A program made the position numbers and the translations under genes. From Streptomyces sp. man185 (lineage in GTDB: Bacteria > Actinomycetota > Actinomycetes > Streptomycetales > Streptomycetaceae), in the NCBI GenBank assembly GCA_002551355.1, contig NTHE01000046.1, positions 65,144-124,410 on the forward strand: 59,267 nt of DNA, written 5' to 3'. Each line of letters opens with the position of its first letter. Position 1 is the first letter of the stretch. This document shows positions 1 through 8,705 of this stretch, one piece after another. The notes below the pieces were generated by a model. It had not been told where the DNA came from and did not search any database. It was given only the letters and a program-made list of their open reading frames with translations.

Positions 1-1
1 C

Positions 2-1150
2 GGCCCCGTCCCCGCCGCCGCCCCCGCCGACGGCGCTCCGGGCTCCCGCCCGGCGGCGTCCGGAGCGCCCCGGACCCATGGCGCTCCGGACGTCCGGGCC
101 CTGCGCGCCGCGATCGCCGGGCTGCCGCGCCAGGACGCCGTCGCGGCGCTCGTCCGGGTCGGCGGCACCGGCGGGTCGTGGCACGGCAGCGCCGGTCTGC
201 ACGATCTGCCCTCGGGCCGGCCGGCGGACCCGGCGGCCCGCTTCCGCGCGGGATCGGTGACCAAGGTGTTCACGGCGGCCGCGGTGCTGCAACTGGCGGG
301 CGAGCGGAAGCTGTCCCTGGACCGCACCGCCCGGCACTACCTGCCGGACCTGATCCCCGCCGCGTACGGGGAGGTGACCGTACGGCAGTTGCTCGACCAC
401 ACCAGCGGCATCCCCGCCGCGGACCTGCCGGGCACGAACCCGGAGGAGTGGTACGCGCACCGCTTCGACGTCCACACCCCGCGCTCCATGGTGGCCTCCG
501 CGACAGCGAAGGAGCGGGAGTTCGCGCCGGGCGTCAGCCAGCACTACCTCAACATCAACTACACGGTGCTGGGGCTGCTGATCGAGCGCGTCACCGGACA
601 GGCGTACGCGCAGGAGGTCTCGGCCCGGATCCTGCGCCCGCTCGGCCTGCGGTCCACGTATTTCCCCGGCGCCGACCCCAGAATCCGGGGCCCGCACAAC
701 CGCGGCTACCAGGTCTTCGCGAAGCCGGGCGGAGGCGTCGAGCTGCGGGATGTCACGGTGTGGGGGCCGACCGACGGGTGGGCGGCCGGGGACATCATCT
801 CGACCACCGCCGATCTGGAGCGCTTCACCACCGCCCTGTTCGGCGGGCGGGTGGTGCGCGGGCCGCTGCTGGAGGAGATGTTCACACTGCCCGACGCCTC
901 GGTGCGCACCTACGGTTCCGGGGAGCCCGCGCGGTTCAGCGCCGGCCTCTCCGTGCTCACCCTGGGCGGCCGCCAGGTGTGGGGCAAGAGCGGCGGCCGC
1001 TGGGGGTACAACACGGCGGTGGCGGCCACCCGCGACCTCTCCCGCACGCTCGTCTACAGCGTCGGCGCGACGGACGCGAAGGGGAAGGACATGAACGCCA
1101 CGGCGGTGGGCATCATGGTGGCCGCTTTCGGCCCGCCGCCCGCCGTGTGA
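2..1150 (+). CDS. Serine hydrolase, beta-lactamase/D-Ala-D-Ala carboxypeptidase family (5' end outside window)
   Basis: The reading frame is open to the left edge, so the start and any signal peptide are missing. All three active-site motifs of serine penicillin-recognising enzymes are visible: SVTK (S-x-x-K, nucleophile Ser codon at 254), YLN (Y-x-N, Tyr codon at 545) and KSG (Lys codon at 986). Proteins of this family are usually secreted DD-carboxypeptidases or esterases. The region before SVTK is Ala/Pro/Gly-rich, as in an exported Streptomyces protein with a linker. An in-frame GTG at 257 is not the start because it would cut off the catalytic Ser. The substrate is unknown; an esterase or DD-peptidase role is inferred from the family. 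Confidence 0.85.
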   Translation, partial: GPVPAAAPADGAPGSRPAASGAPRTHGAPDVRALRAAIAGLPRQDAVAALVRVGGTGGSWHGSAGLHDLPSGRPADPAARFRAGSVTKVFTAAAVLQLAGERKLSLDRTARHYLPDLIPAAYGEVTVRQLLDHTSGIPAADLPGTNPEEWYAHRFDVHTPRSMVASATAKEREFAPGVSQHYLNINYTVLGLLIERVTGQAYAQEVSARILRPLGLRSTYFPGADPRIRGPHNRGYQVFAKPGGGVELRDVTVWGPTDGWAAGDIISTTADLERFTTALFGGRVVRGPLLEEMFTLPDASVRTYGSGEPARFSAGLSVLTLGGRQVWGKSGGRWGYNTAVAATRDLSRTLVYSVGATDAKGKDMNATAVGIMVAAFGPPPAV

Positions 1151-1200
1151 GCCGATCGCCGCACGAGCCGCCCGCCGCCTGGACCGGTCGCGCTCCTGAC

Positions 1201-1743
1201 TCAGGCGCTCGCCGGGACGGACGCCGGGGTCGCGGCGGCCGCCTGCTCCAGCCCTTCCAGCCGCTTGATCATGCGACGGACGATCAGCAGCGGGATGACG
1301 CCGAAGACCCCGAAGGACATGTCGATCACGGACCACCAGAACGGGATACCGCGGATCGGGCCGCAGATCAGGGCGAGCGGGATGATCCCGGCGCAGGCGA
1401 TCATGCCGAACTCGATGACCCAGATGTTGCGGACCGGGTCGCGGTAGGGGCCGTAGAAGGCGACCGCGATGACCAGGTGGGCGAAGGCCAGCCAGTCGGT
1501 GCCGTACAGCATGAAGGGCTGCTCGCGGTCGATGGTGTCGAGCCCTTCGCGGACCCGGGTGATCCACTCCATCAGGCCCGGGAAGTGCTCGGGGACCGGA
1601 GAGGCGGAGGCGCTCAGCAGGTCCTCGGCCCAGCGGAGTTCGGTGACGAGCGGGAAGGCCGTGAGCCCGCTCAGCACCAGACAGACGATGAAGAAGACCA
1701 ACCACCTGCGTATACGTCGCGTCAGGGCGTGTCGCTCGCTCAT
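1201..1743 (-). CDS. Small integral membrane protein of unknown function
   Basis: A 180-residue protein starting at ATG 1743. Four hydrophobic segments are visible, at roughly residues 14-32, 88-105, 110-130 and 135-155. The N terminus is Arg-rich before the first segment, which suggests a cytoplasmic N terminus. The C-terminal tail is Ala-rich. I recognise no catalytic motif or named family. It is convergent with the serine hydrolase gene and lies downstream of the polyamine-binding protein gene on the same strand, so it may be read through from there. Confidence 0.7.
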   Translation of the reverse strand: MSERHALTRRIRRWLVFFIVCLVLSGLTAFPLVTELRWAEDLLSASASPVPEHFPGLMEWITRVREGLDTIDREQPFMLYGTDWLAFAHLVIAVAFYGPYRDPVRNIWVIEFGMIACAGIIPLALICGPIRGIPFWWSVIDMSFGVFGVIPLLIVRRMIKRLEGLEQAAAATPASVPASA

Positions 1744-1797
1744 ATCCGCAGCGTACGCCCGCCTTTACGCCCCCTTCACGCCACCCCTGTTACGGGT

Positions 1798-2961
1798 TCA
1801 CAAGCCGACGATGGAGTTCCACTTCTTGGCGAACTCCGTCCGTTCCTCGGAGGTGATGTCGCGGGCGATGGCGAGCCGTTCGCGCATCGCGCCGTCGGGG
1901 AAGATCAGCGGATCCTCGGCGAGCGCGGCCGTCTCCTCGTCCTTGGCGGAGGCCAGGACGTCACGGGCGGCGGGGACCGGGCAGACGTAGTTGACCCAGG
2001 CGGCGAGTTCGGCGGCGACCTCGGGTTCGTAGTAGTGGTCCACCAGGCGCTCCGCGTTGCGCTTGTGACGGGCGAGGTTGGGGATCATCAGGGACTCCGC
2101 CCACAGTTCGGCGCCCTCCTCGGGGACGACGAACTCGATGTCGGGATTGTCGGCCTGGAGCTGGATGACGTCGCCGGAGTACGCCTGGCAGGCGAGCACA
2201 TCGCCGGTGGCGAGGTCCTTGATGTAGTCGTTGCCGGTGAAGCGACGGATGTGCTTCGAGCGGACGCGCCGCTCGGTCTGCTCGCAGATCTCGTGGAAGT
2301 CGTCGGACTTCCAGCGGGTGATGTCGACGCCGTTGCCCTGCATCAGCAGCGCGAACGACTCGTCGAGCCCGGAGAGCAGGGTGACCCGGCCGCGCAGGTC
2401 GTCCGCCCACAGGTCGTTGGTGGACCGGATCTCGCGGCCGAGCTTCCTGCGGTTGTAGGCGATGCCGGTGATCCCGGACTGCCAGGGGACGCTGTGCAGG
2501 CGCCCCTCGTCGAAGGCGGGAGAACGCAGCAGCGGGTCCAGGTACTTGGCCACGTTCGGCTGCTTGGCCCGGTCCATCTCCTGGACCCAGCCGAGCCGGA
2601 CGAAGCGGGCGGCCATCCAGTCGCTGATGACGATCAGGTCCCGGCCGGTCTGCTGGTGGTTCATCAGCGCGGGGCTGATCTTCCCGAAGAACTCGTCGTT
2701 GTCGTTGATCTCCTCGGTGTACGTGACGGAGATCCCGGTCCGCTTCGAGAAGGCGTCCAGGGTGGGCCGCTTCGACTCGTTGTCGTCGTCGGTGTCGATG
2801 TAGAGCGGCCAGTTGGCGAAGTGCAGGGTGTGGTCGGTGGCCGAACTGTCGCGTCCGGCGCGGTCCCCCGGCTCGACGAAGGCCGCGGGCACCCCGCAGC
2901 CGGCCAGCGTGGCGCCGGCCGCTCCCGCCCCGAGGGCGCGCAGCAGGGAACGGCGGGACAT
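1798..2961 (-). CDS. Polyamine (spermidine/putrescine) ABC transporter substrate-binding lipoprotein
   Basis: A 387-residue periplasmic-binding-protein-type polypeptide of the PotD/PotF class. The N terminus SRRSLLRALG carries a twin-arginine motif (residues 2-8) followed by the lipobox LAGC, with Cys22 as the lipidation site. It is therefore probably a Tat-exported lipoprotein. The mature part begins with the family-typical pattern around LHFANWPLYID. ATG 2961 is preceded by AGGAAG at a spacing of 6, which decides the start; the frame is open further upstream without such a site. The next upstream gene is an aminobutyraldehyde-type dehydrogenase, which supports polyamine as ligand. No cognate permease or ATPase gene lies beside it. 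Confidence 0.85.
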   Translation of the reverse strand: MSRRSLLRALGAGAAGATLAGCGVPAAFVEPGDRAGRDSSATDHTLHFANWPLYIDTDDDNESKRPTLDAFSKRTGISVTYTEEINDNDEFFGKISPALMNHQQTGRDLIVISDWMAARFVRLGWVQEMDRAKQPNVAKYLDPLLRSPAFDEGRLHSVPWQSGITGIAYNRRKLGREIRSTNDLWADDLRGRVTLLSGLDESFALLMQGNGVDITRWKSDDFHEICEQTERRVRSKHIRRFTGNDYIKDLATGDVLACQAYSGDVIQLQADNPDIEFVVPEEGAELWAESLMIPNLARHKRNAERLVDHYYEPEVAAELAAWVNYVCPVPAARDVLASAKDEETAALAEDPLIFPDGAMRERLAIARDITSEERTEFAKKWNSIVGL

Positions 2962-3079
2962 GGGGTTCTTCCTGATCGCTCGCACCCGCGCAGAATGCCC
3001 GTCGGCGGGCGCGCGGACAATGGACCAAGCGTCCAGCGGGACGGGCCCGCCCCGCACACCTTGTACAGGGGGTACGGAG

Positions 3080-3107
3080 ACGGCCCCGGGCCGAAGCCCG
3101 GGGCCGT
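3080..3107 (-). terminator. Hairpin with UUCG loop after the aldehyde dehydrogenase gene
   Basis: A perfect 12-bp inverted repeat closes a 4-nt loop that reads TTCG on the minus strand. It lies 24 bp past the stop codon of the aldehyde dehydrogenase gene and before the start of the binding-protein gene. There is no T-tract, as is usual in Streptomyces. Confidence 0.7.
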
Positions 3108-3130
3108 GCACCGCGACGACGATCCGTGGA

Positions 3131-4570
3131 TCAGTCCTCGATGGACGTCATGACGTGCTTGATGCGGGTGTAGTCCTCGAAGCCGTACGCGGAGAGGTCC
3201 TTGCCGTAGCCGGACTTCTTGAACCCGCCGTGCGGCATCTCGGCGACCAGCGGGATGTGGGTGTTGATCCACACGCAGCCGAAGTCGAGGCTCTTGGACA
3301 TGCGCATGGCGCGGGAGTGGTTCTGCGTCCAGACCGAGGAGGCGAGCGCGTACTCGACGCCGTTGGCGTACGCGACGGCCTGGTCCTCGTCGGTGAAGGA
3401 CTGGACGGTGATGACGGGCCCGAAGACCTCGTTCTGGATGATCTCGTCGTCCTGCTTGAGGCCGGAGACGACGGTCGGGGCGTAGAAGTAGCCCTTGTCG
3501 CCGACCCGGTGGCCGCCCGCCTCGACCTTGGCGTGGGCGGGGAGGCGCTCGATGAAGCCGGTGACCTGCTTCAGCTGGTTGGCGTTGTTGAGCGGGCCGT
3601 ACGCCACGTCCTCGTCGTCCGGCTGCCCGGTCTTCGTGTCGGCGGCGGCCTTGGCGAGCGCGGTCACGAACTCGTCGTGGATCGACTCGTGGACCAGGAC
3701 GCGGGTGGCGGCCGTACAGTCCTGGCCCGCGTTGAAGAAGCCCGCCTCGGATACGCCGGAGACCGTCCTCGCGATGTCGGCGTCGTCGAAGACCACGACG
3801 GGCGCCTTGCCGCCGAGCTCCAGGTGGACGCGCTTGACGTCCTTGGCGGCGGACTCGGCGACCTGCATGCCGGCCCGTACCGAACCGGTGATGGAGGCCA
3901 TCGCGGGGGTCGGGTGCTCGACCATGGCGCGGCCGGTGTCCCGGTCGCCGCACAGGACGTTGAAGACGCCCTTGGGCAGGATCTGGCCGATGATCTCGGC
4001 CATGAGGACCGTCGACGCCGGGGTGGTGTCGGACGGCTTGATGACGACCGTGTTGCCCGCGGCGAGCGCCGGGGCGAACTTCCACACGGCCATCATCATC
4101 GGGTAGTTCCACGGCGCGACCTGGGCGCATACGCCGACCGGCTCGCGGCGGATGATGGAGGTCAGGCCCTCCATGTACTCGCCGGCCGAGCGGCCCTCCA
4201 GCAGCCGGGCCGCCCCCGCGAAGAAGCGGATCTGGTCCACCATCGGCGGGATCTCTTCGCTACGGGTCAGTCCGAGCGGCTTGCCGGTGTTCTCCGATTC
4301 GGCGGCGATCAGGTCCTCGGCCCGCTCCTCGAAGGCGTCCGCGATCTTCAGCAGGGCCTTCTGGCGCTCGGCGGGCGTGGTGTCGCGCCAGGCGGGGAAG
4401 GCCGCCGCTGCGGCCTCCATGGCGGCATCGACGTCGGCCTGGCCGGAGAGCGGCGAGGTTGCGTAGACCTCTTCCGTCACCGGGCTGACCACATCGATGG
4501 TCCGCCCGTCCGCGGCGTCCCGGAACTCTCCGTTGATGTAGTTGCGCAGACGGCGCACCTCGGTGGTCAC
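3131..4570 (-). CDS. NAD(P)-dependent aldehyde dehydrogenase, gamma-aminobutyraldehyde dehydrogenase type
   Basis: A 479-residue ALDH-superfamily enzyme. The general-base glutamate sits in HLELGGK (Glu251) and the nucleophile in GQDC (Cys285), at the usual spacing. The length and the NYINGEF N terminus fit the 4-aminobutanal/betaine aldehyde group. The start is GTG 4570, preceded by AGGAGGGG at a spacing of about 5. The gene is divergent from an Lrp/AsnC regulator and an omega-aminotransferase. A polyamine-binding protein gene follows it. Together these suggest oxidation of 4-aminobutyraldehyde, formed from putrescine by transamination, to GABA. The substrate is inferred from this context; the enzyme class is clear. 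Confidence 0.85.
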   Translation of the reverse strand: MTTEVRRLRNYINGEFRDAADGRTIDVVSPVTEEVYATSPLSGQADVDAAMEAAAAAFPAWRDTTPAERQKALLKIADAFEERAEDLIAAESENTGKPLGLTRSEEIPPMVDQIRFFAGAARLLEGRSAGEYMEGLTSIIRREPVGVCAQVAPWNYPMMMAVWKFAPALAAGNTVVIKPSDTTPASTVLMAEIIGQILPKGVFNVLCGDRDTGRAMVEHPTPAMASITGSVRAGMQVAESAAKDVKRVHLELGGKAPVVVFDDADIARTVSGVSEAGFFNAGQDCTAATRVLVHESIHDEFVTALAKAAADTKTGQPDDEDVAYGPLNNANQLKQVTGFIERLPAHAKVEAGGHRVGDKGYFYAPTVVSGLKQDDEIIQNEVFGPVITVQSFTDEDQAVAYANGVEYALASSVWTQNHSRAMRMSKSLDFGCVWINTHIPLVAEMPHGGFKKSGYGKDLSAYGFEDYTRIKHVMTSIED

Positions 4571-4747
4571 AACCACCCCTCCTGTCGGCTGTCCGATGGG
4601 TGAGATGTCCACCCTAATCGTTCCGGTGACGCTTTCGACATACCCAACCGCCCCCAACTTCGGATTCAGTCAGATCCAGACCTCAGAACAACGAATTTCA
4701 TCGATCCGGGGTTGCGAGACAGACGAGGAGCGGTGCATGGTGGGTGC

Positions 4748-5239
4748 GTGGCCAGTCGCAGCGCAGACTCCAGGACCGGGAACGGATCACCGCCAGCGGT
4801 CGATGCCGTCTCCCTCGCAATCATCGAGCAGCTCCAGGAGGACGGACGGCGTCCGTACGCCGCGATCGGCAAGGCCGTCGGCCTCTCCGAAGCGGCTGTG
4901 CGCCAGCGCGTCCAGAAGCTGCTCGACCAGGGCGTGATGCAGATCGTCGCCGTCACGGACCCGCTCACCGTGGGATTCCGGCGCCAGGCGATGGTCGGCA
5001 TCAATGTCGAGGGCGACCTCGACCCGGTGGCCGAAGCCCTGTCGGCCATGGCCGAGTGCGAGTACGTGGTCATGACCGCGGGCTCCTTCGACCTGATGGT
5101 GGAGATCGTCTGCGAGGACGACGACCACCTGCTGGAGATGATCAACAAACGCATCCGGACCCTTCCCGGCGTGCGCTCCACCGAGAGCTTTGTTTACCTC
5201 AAGCTCAAGAAGCAGACCTATATGTGGGGAACCCGATAG
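4748..5239 (+). CDS. Lrp/AsnC-family transcriptional regulator
   Basis: About 163 residues. An N-terminal winged helix-turn-helix (pattern IIEQLQEDGRRPYAAIGKA, then SEAAVRQRVQKLL) is followed by a RAM/ligand-binding domain ending in ESFVYLKLKK. It stands between the divergent aldehyde dehydrogenase gene and the aminotransferase gene, 2 bp before the latter. It is probably the local regulator of the polyamine genes, responding to an amino acid or amine. The start is uncertain: GTG 4748 is chosen because homologues have a short N terminus. GTG 4733 and TTG 4712 are also in frame, and the GAGGAG at 4725-4730 is not well spaced for any of them. Confidence 0.85.
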   Translation: MASRSADSRTGNGSPPAVDAVSLAIIEQLQEDGRRPYAAIGKAVGLSEAAVRQRVQKLLDQGVMQIVAVTDPLTVGFRRQAMVGINVEGDLDPVAEALSAMAECEYVVMTAGSFDLMVEIVCEDDDHLLEMINKRIRTLPGVRSTESFVYLKLKKQTYMWGTR

Positions 5240-5241
5240 CC

Positions 5242-6603
5242 GTGAGCAAGGACCTCAGCCGAACCGCGTACGACCACCTGTGGATGCACTTCACCCGCAT
5301 GTCGGACTACGAGAACGCGCCCGTTCCCACCATCGTGCGTGGCGAGGGAACGTACATCTTCGACGACAAGGGCAAGCGCTACCTGGACGGCCTCTCCGGC
5401 CTGTTCGTGGTCAACGCCGGTCACGGTCGTCACGAGCTCGCCGAGACGGCGTACAAGCAGGCCCAGGAGCTCGCCTTCTTCCCGGTGTGGTCCTACGCCC
5501 ACCCGAAGGCCGTCGAGCTGGCCGAGCGGCTCGCCGATCACGCCCCGGGCGACCTCAACAAGGTCTTCTTCACCACCGGTGGCGGCGAGGCCGTCGAGAC
5601 CGCCTGGAAGCTGGCCAAGCAGTACTTCAAGCTCAAGGGCCAGCCGACCAAGTACAAGGTCATCTCGCGTGCCGTCGCCTACCACGGCACCCCGCAGGGC
5701 GCGCTGTCCATCACCGGCCTCCCGGCCCTCAAGGCCCCCTTCGAGCCGCTGGTCCCCGGCGCGCACAAGGTGCCGAACACCAACATCTACCGCGCCCCGC
5801 TGTTCGGCGACGACCCGGTGGCCTTCGGTCGCTGGGCCGCCGACCAGATCGAGCAGGAGATCCTCTTCGAGGGCCCCGAGACCGTCGCGGCCGTCTTCCT
5901 GGAGCCCGTGCAGAACGCGGGCGGCTGCTTCCCGCCGCCGCCCGGCTACTTCCAGCGGGTCCGCGAGATCTGCGACAAGTACGACGTGCTGCTCGTCTCC
6001 GACGAGGTCATCTGCGCCTTCGGCCGGCTCGGCACGATCTTCGCCTGCGACAAGTTCGGCTACGTGCCGGACATGATCACCTGCGCGAAGGGCATGACCT
6101 CGGGCTACTCCCCGATCGGCGCCTGCATCGTCTCGGACCGGATCGCGGAGCCGTTCTACGAGGGCGGCAACACCTTCCTGCACGGCTACACCTTCGGCGG
6201 CCACCCGGTCTCCGCCGCGGTGGGCCTCGCCAACCTCGACATCTTCGAGCGCGAGAACCTCACCCAGCACGTCCTCGACAACGAGAACGCCTTCCTGACC
6301 ACGCTCCAGAAGCTGCACGATCTGCCGATCGTCGGCGACGTCCGCGGCAACGGGTACTTCTACGGCATCGAGCTGGTGAAGGACAAGGCCACGAAGGAGA
6401 CGTTCACCGACGAGGAGACCGAGCGCGTCCTGTACGGCTTCCTCTCCAAGGCGCTGTTCGAGAACGGCCTGTACTGCCGGGCCGACGACCGTGGCGACCC
6501 GGTCATCCAGCTGGCTCCGCCGCTGATCTCCGACCAGTCCACGTTCGACGAGATCGAGGGCATCCTGCGGGCCGTCCTCACGGAGGCCTGGACGAAGCTC
6601 TGA
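5242..6603 (+). CDS. PLP-dependent class III omega-aminotransferase (putrescine/omega-amino acid:pyruvate type)
   Basis: A 453-residue fold-type I aminotransferase of class III. The PLP-binding lysine is in CAKGMTSG (Lys283) and the cofactor aspartate in LVSDEVICAFGR. Start GTG 5242 follows the stop of the AsnC regulator by 2 bp, with GGGGAA upstream, so the two are co-transcribed. With the divergent aldehyde dehydrogenase and the polyamine-binding lipoprotein it makes a likely putrescine-to-GABA route: amine to aldehyde here, then aldehyde to acid. Beta-alanine or other omega-amino acids are alternative substrates. A strong hairpin follows. Confidence 0.87.
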   Translation: MSKDLSRTAYDHLWMHFTRMSDYENAPVPTIVRGEGTYIFDDKGKRYLDGLSGLFVVNAGHGRHELAETAYKQAQELAFFPVWSYAHPKAVELAERLADHAPGDLNKVFFTTGGGEAVETAWKLAKQYFKLKGQPTKYKVISRAVAYHGTPQGALSITGLPALKAPFEPLVPGAHKVPNTNIYRAPLFGDDPVAFGRWAADQIEQEILFEGPETVAAVFLEPVQNAGGCFPPPPGYFQRVREICDKYDVLLVSDEVICAFGRLGTIFACDKFGYVPDMITCAKGMTSGYSPIGACIVSDRIAEPFYEGGNTFLHGYTFGGHPVSAAVGLANLDIFERENLTQHVLDNENAFLTTLQKLHDLPIVGDVRGNGYFYGIELVKDKATKETFTDEETERVLYGFLSKALFENGLYCRADDRGDPVIQLAPPLISDQSTFDEIEGILRAVLTEAWTKL

Positions 6604-6659
6604 CCGTCACCAGGCCCCCTGGCTGATCGCCGCCCAGCGGTCATTTCATACGGTTCTCC

Positions 6660-6703
6660 GGCCCGGATACCCCCCTTCGAGTGACAAGGGGGGTATCCGG
6701 GCC
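6660..6703 (+). terminator. 18-bp perfect hairpin after the aminotransferase gene
   Basis: The arms at 6660-6677 and 6686-6703 are exact inverted copies around an 8-nt loop. The hairpin lies 56 bp after the aminotransferase stop and before the ABC exporter pair. No T-tract follows. Confidence 0.75.
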
Positions 6704-6818
6704 GCGTGCTGTGCCCCCGGACCGGTCCGACTATCTACGGTGCCCAGTGACCGATCGGCCGCGTCTTCGTTCCCCCGTACGGGGGACGGGAAATCTGACC
6801 TGAACCGAGGTGTACGCC

Positions 6819-7556
6819 ATGGTGGCCCCGCCGGACAACGACGTGATCTGGGCGCGTTCACTGCACTACTCCCACAACGGATCGCCCGGTCTCGGCGGTG
6901 TCTCCATCGGCGTCCGGGACGCGGAGATCCTCGCCGTGACCGGCCCGCGCGGCAGCGGGAAGACGACGCTGCTGCACTGCCTCTCGGGCCGGCTCGTGCC
7001 CCAGGAGGGCGAGGTCTGGTTCAACAGCGTCCCCGTCCACACCATGGCCCCCCGGGTCCGCGAACAGCTGCGCCGGGAGCGCTTCGGCTGGATCGCCTCC
7101 GACCCTGAGCTGGTCCCGGAGCTGACCGTCTGGGAGAACGCCGCGCTTCCCCTGCTGCTGCGCGGTGTCTCGCACCGGGCCGCCCGGAAGGCCGCCACCG
7201 AGTGGCTGGAGCGCCTGGACATCGCGGCCTTCGCCCGGAAGCGGCCGCACGCCCTGCTCCAGGCGCAGCGCCAGCGAATCTCCGTGGCGCGGGCCCTGGC
7301 CGCAGGGCCTGCCGTGATCTTCGCCGACGAGCCCACCGCGACCCTGCACCGCGTGGACCGCACCCAGGTGCTGCGCACCTTCACCACGGCGGCCCGCTCG
7401 CACGGCATCACCGTCGTGCTGGCCACGCACGACGCCGAGGTCGCCGCGCTGGCCGACCGGACCGTGCCCATGCTGGACGGCCGCTGCGTCGCCACCGTCA
7501 CCCTGCCCGCGAAACCGGAAGCGGAGGGCCGCGCGGCGTGCTCGCTCTCCGTCTAG
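6819..7556 (+). CDS. ABC transporter ATP-binding subunit (LolD/MacB-like) with degenerate signature motif
   Basis: A 245-residue ABC ATPase. Walker A is GPRGSGKT (Lys48), Walker B is AVIFADEPT and the switch histidine is in LATHDAEV. The region where LSGGQ should stand reads LLQAQRQRISVARAL, so the conserved Ser-Gly-Gly is lost while the following QR..ARAL helix is kept. The start is ATG 6819 with GAGG 8 nt upstream, rather than GTG 6810. The 3' end overlaps the downstream permease gene by 19 bp. The pair resembles FtsX/LolCDE-type exporters, and the substrate is unknown. Confidence 0.8.
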   Translation: MVAPPDNDVIWARSLHYSHNGSPGLGGVSIGVRDAEILAVTGPRGSGKTTLLHCLSGRLVPQEGEVWFNSVPVHTMAPRVREQLRRERFGWIASDPELVPELTVWENAALPLLLRGVSHRAARKAATEWLERLDIAAFARKRPHALLQAQRQRISVARALAAGPAVIFADEPTATLHRVDRTQVLRTFTTAARSHGITVVLATHDAEVAALADRTVPMLDGRCVATVTLPAKPEAEGRAACSLSV

Positions 7557-8698
7557 CCCGCGGTTCCCATCCCCTCGTCCTGGTCCGGCGCCTGCTGGTG
7601 GCCGCCGCCTCGGCCGGCGTCGGATTCCTCCTCCTGTGCGCCCTCGGGTACGCCGCCGCGCACCCCGCGTCCGCCGGTTCGGTGCTGCGGCTGCTGTGGT
7701 GCTTCGTCCCGCTGGCCGCCACCGTGCAGTTCGCCGTGGCGGTGGCCCGGACCGACCCGAGCACCCGGCCCCGGCCGGGCCTCTCGTCCCTGGGCCTCGG
7801 CCCGGTCCGGCTGTCCGCGCTGGCCGCGGTCTCCACGGCCGTCTCCACCACGCTCGGCTCGACGGTGGCCCTGCTGTTCTTCCTGCATCTGCGCGGCGAC
7901 CTGACCGGGATGCCGTTCGACGGGGGCGCGGCGGAGTTCCTCGGCGCGGGCACTCCGCTGCCGCCGGCCGCCGCGCTGATGCTGCTGGCGCTCGTACCGG
8001 TGGCCGCGTCGACCGCGAGCGCCCTGGCCCTGCGCTCGCGGCCCGACCCGGCACGGGACACCTTCGGCTCCGAGGAACTGCCGGAGCCCGCACCGGCTCC
8101 GGCCGGACTCCCCTGGGGCGTGGCGCTGACGGCCGCGGGACTCGCGGTCGAGGCGATCGCCTCACGGGGTGCGGCGGGGAACGCGTTCCCGCTGCCCGGA
8201 CGGTTCGACTCCACCCCGGTGGCGGTACTGATCGGGTGGACGCTCACCGCGGTCGGCCTGGCGATGGCCGGCCCGAGCCTGACCTACCTCTGCGGACGGG
8301 CACTGCAGGCGGTACGCCCCGGGGCCGTACGGCTGCTGGCGGGCCGGGTCCTGATGGACGAGGCGCACCGGATCGGCCGCCCGCTCGGGATCGTCTGCGC
8401 GGTGGTGTCCGCGGCGATCGCCGCTTCGGCGCTGTACGGGGGCGGTGAGCGCCCCTACGGTCCGCTCACCGCACTCGGCGCGGTGCTGGTCCTCGGCTGT
8501 ACGACGGCGACGCTGCTGACCTCGGCGCTGGAGGCCAAGCACGCCCGCGCCCACACGGCCGAGGCGCTGCTCAGAATGGGCGCCCCGGCCGCCACGCTGC
8601 GCCGGGCGACGCTGCTGCGGGCGGGCGCGCTGCTGGCCCTGTTCGCCCCGCTGACCTGGGTGATCGCGCAGCTGGCGGCGCTTCCGCTGGCGAAGTAG
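7538..8698 (+). CDS. ABC transporter permease (FtsX-like), partner of the preceding ATPase
   Basis: A 386-residue, Ala/Leu-rich membrane protein with about eight to ten hydrophobic segments and a charged, Pro-rich loop near residues 175-190. GTG 7538 lies inside the end of the ATPase gene (19-bp overlap), which argues for translational coupling and one transporter. The C-terminal segment ALLRMGAPAATLRRATLLRAG resembles the coupling region of FtsX-type permeases. A role in export, resistance or lipoprotein handling cannot be decided from the sequence. Confidence 0.75.
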   Translation: MLALRLARGSHPLVLVRRLLVAAASAGVGFLLLCALGYAAAHPASAGSVLRLLWCFVPLAATVQFAVAVARTDPSTRPRPGLSSLGLGPVRLSALAAVSTAVSTTLGSTVALLFFLHLRGDLTGMPFDGGAAEFLGAGTPLPPAAALMLLALVPVAASTASALALRSRPDPARDTFGSEELPEPAPAPAGLPWGVALTAAGLAVEAIASRGAAGNAFPLPGRFDSTPVAVLIGWTLTAVGLAMAGPSLTYLCGRALQAVRPGAVRLLAGRVLMDEAHRIGRPLGIVCAVVSAAIAASALYGGGERPYGPLTALGAVLVLGCTTATLLTSALEAKHARAHTAEALLRMGAPAATLRRATLLRAGALLALFAPLTWVIAQLAALPLAK

Positions 8699-8705
8699 CC
8701 CCGCC

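Noticed and set aside
257..1150. Start of the serine hydrolase at GTG 257
   Set aside because: This start would remove the catalytic Ser of SVTK; the frame is open upstream to the window edge.
178..3153. 991-codon rightward ORF
   Set aside because: It runs antisense through the membrane protein and the PotD-like gene and overlaps the serine hydrolase in another frame; its product is Gly/Arg/Val-rich without a domain. It is an open antisense frame caused by high GC.
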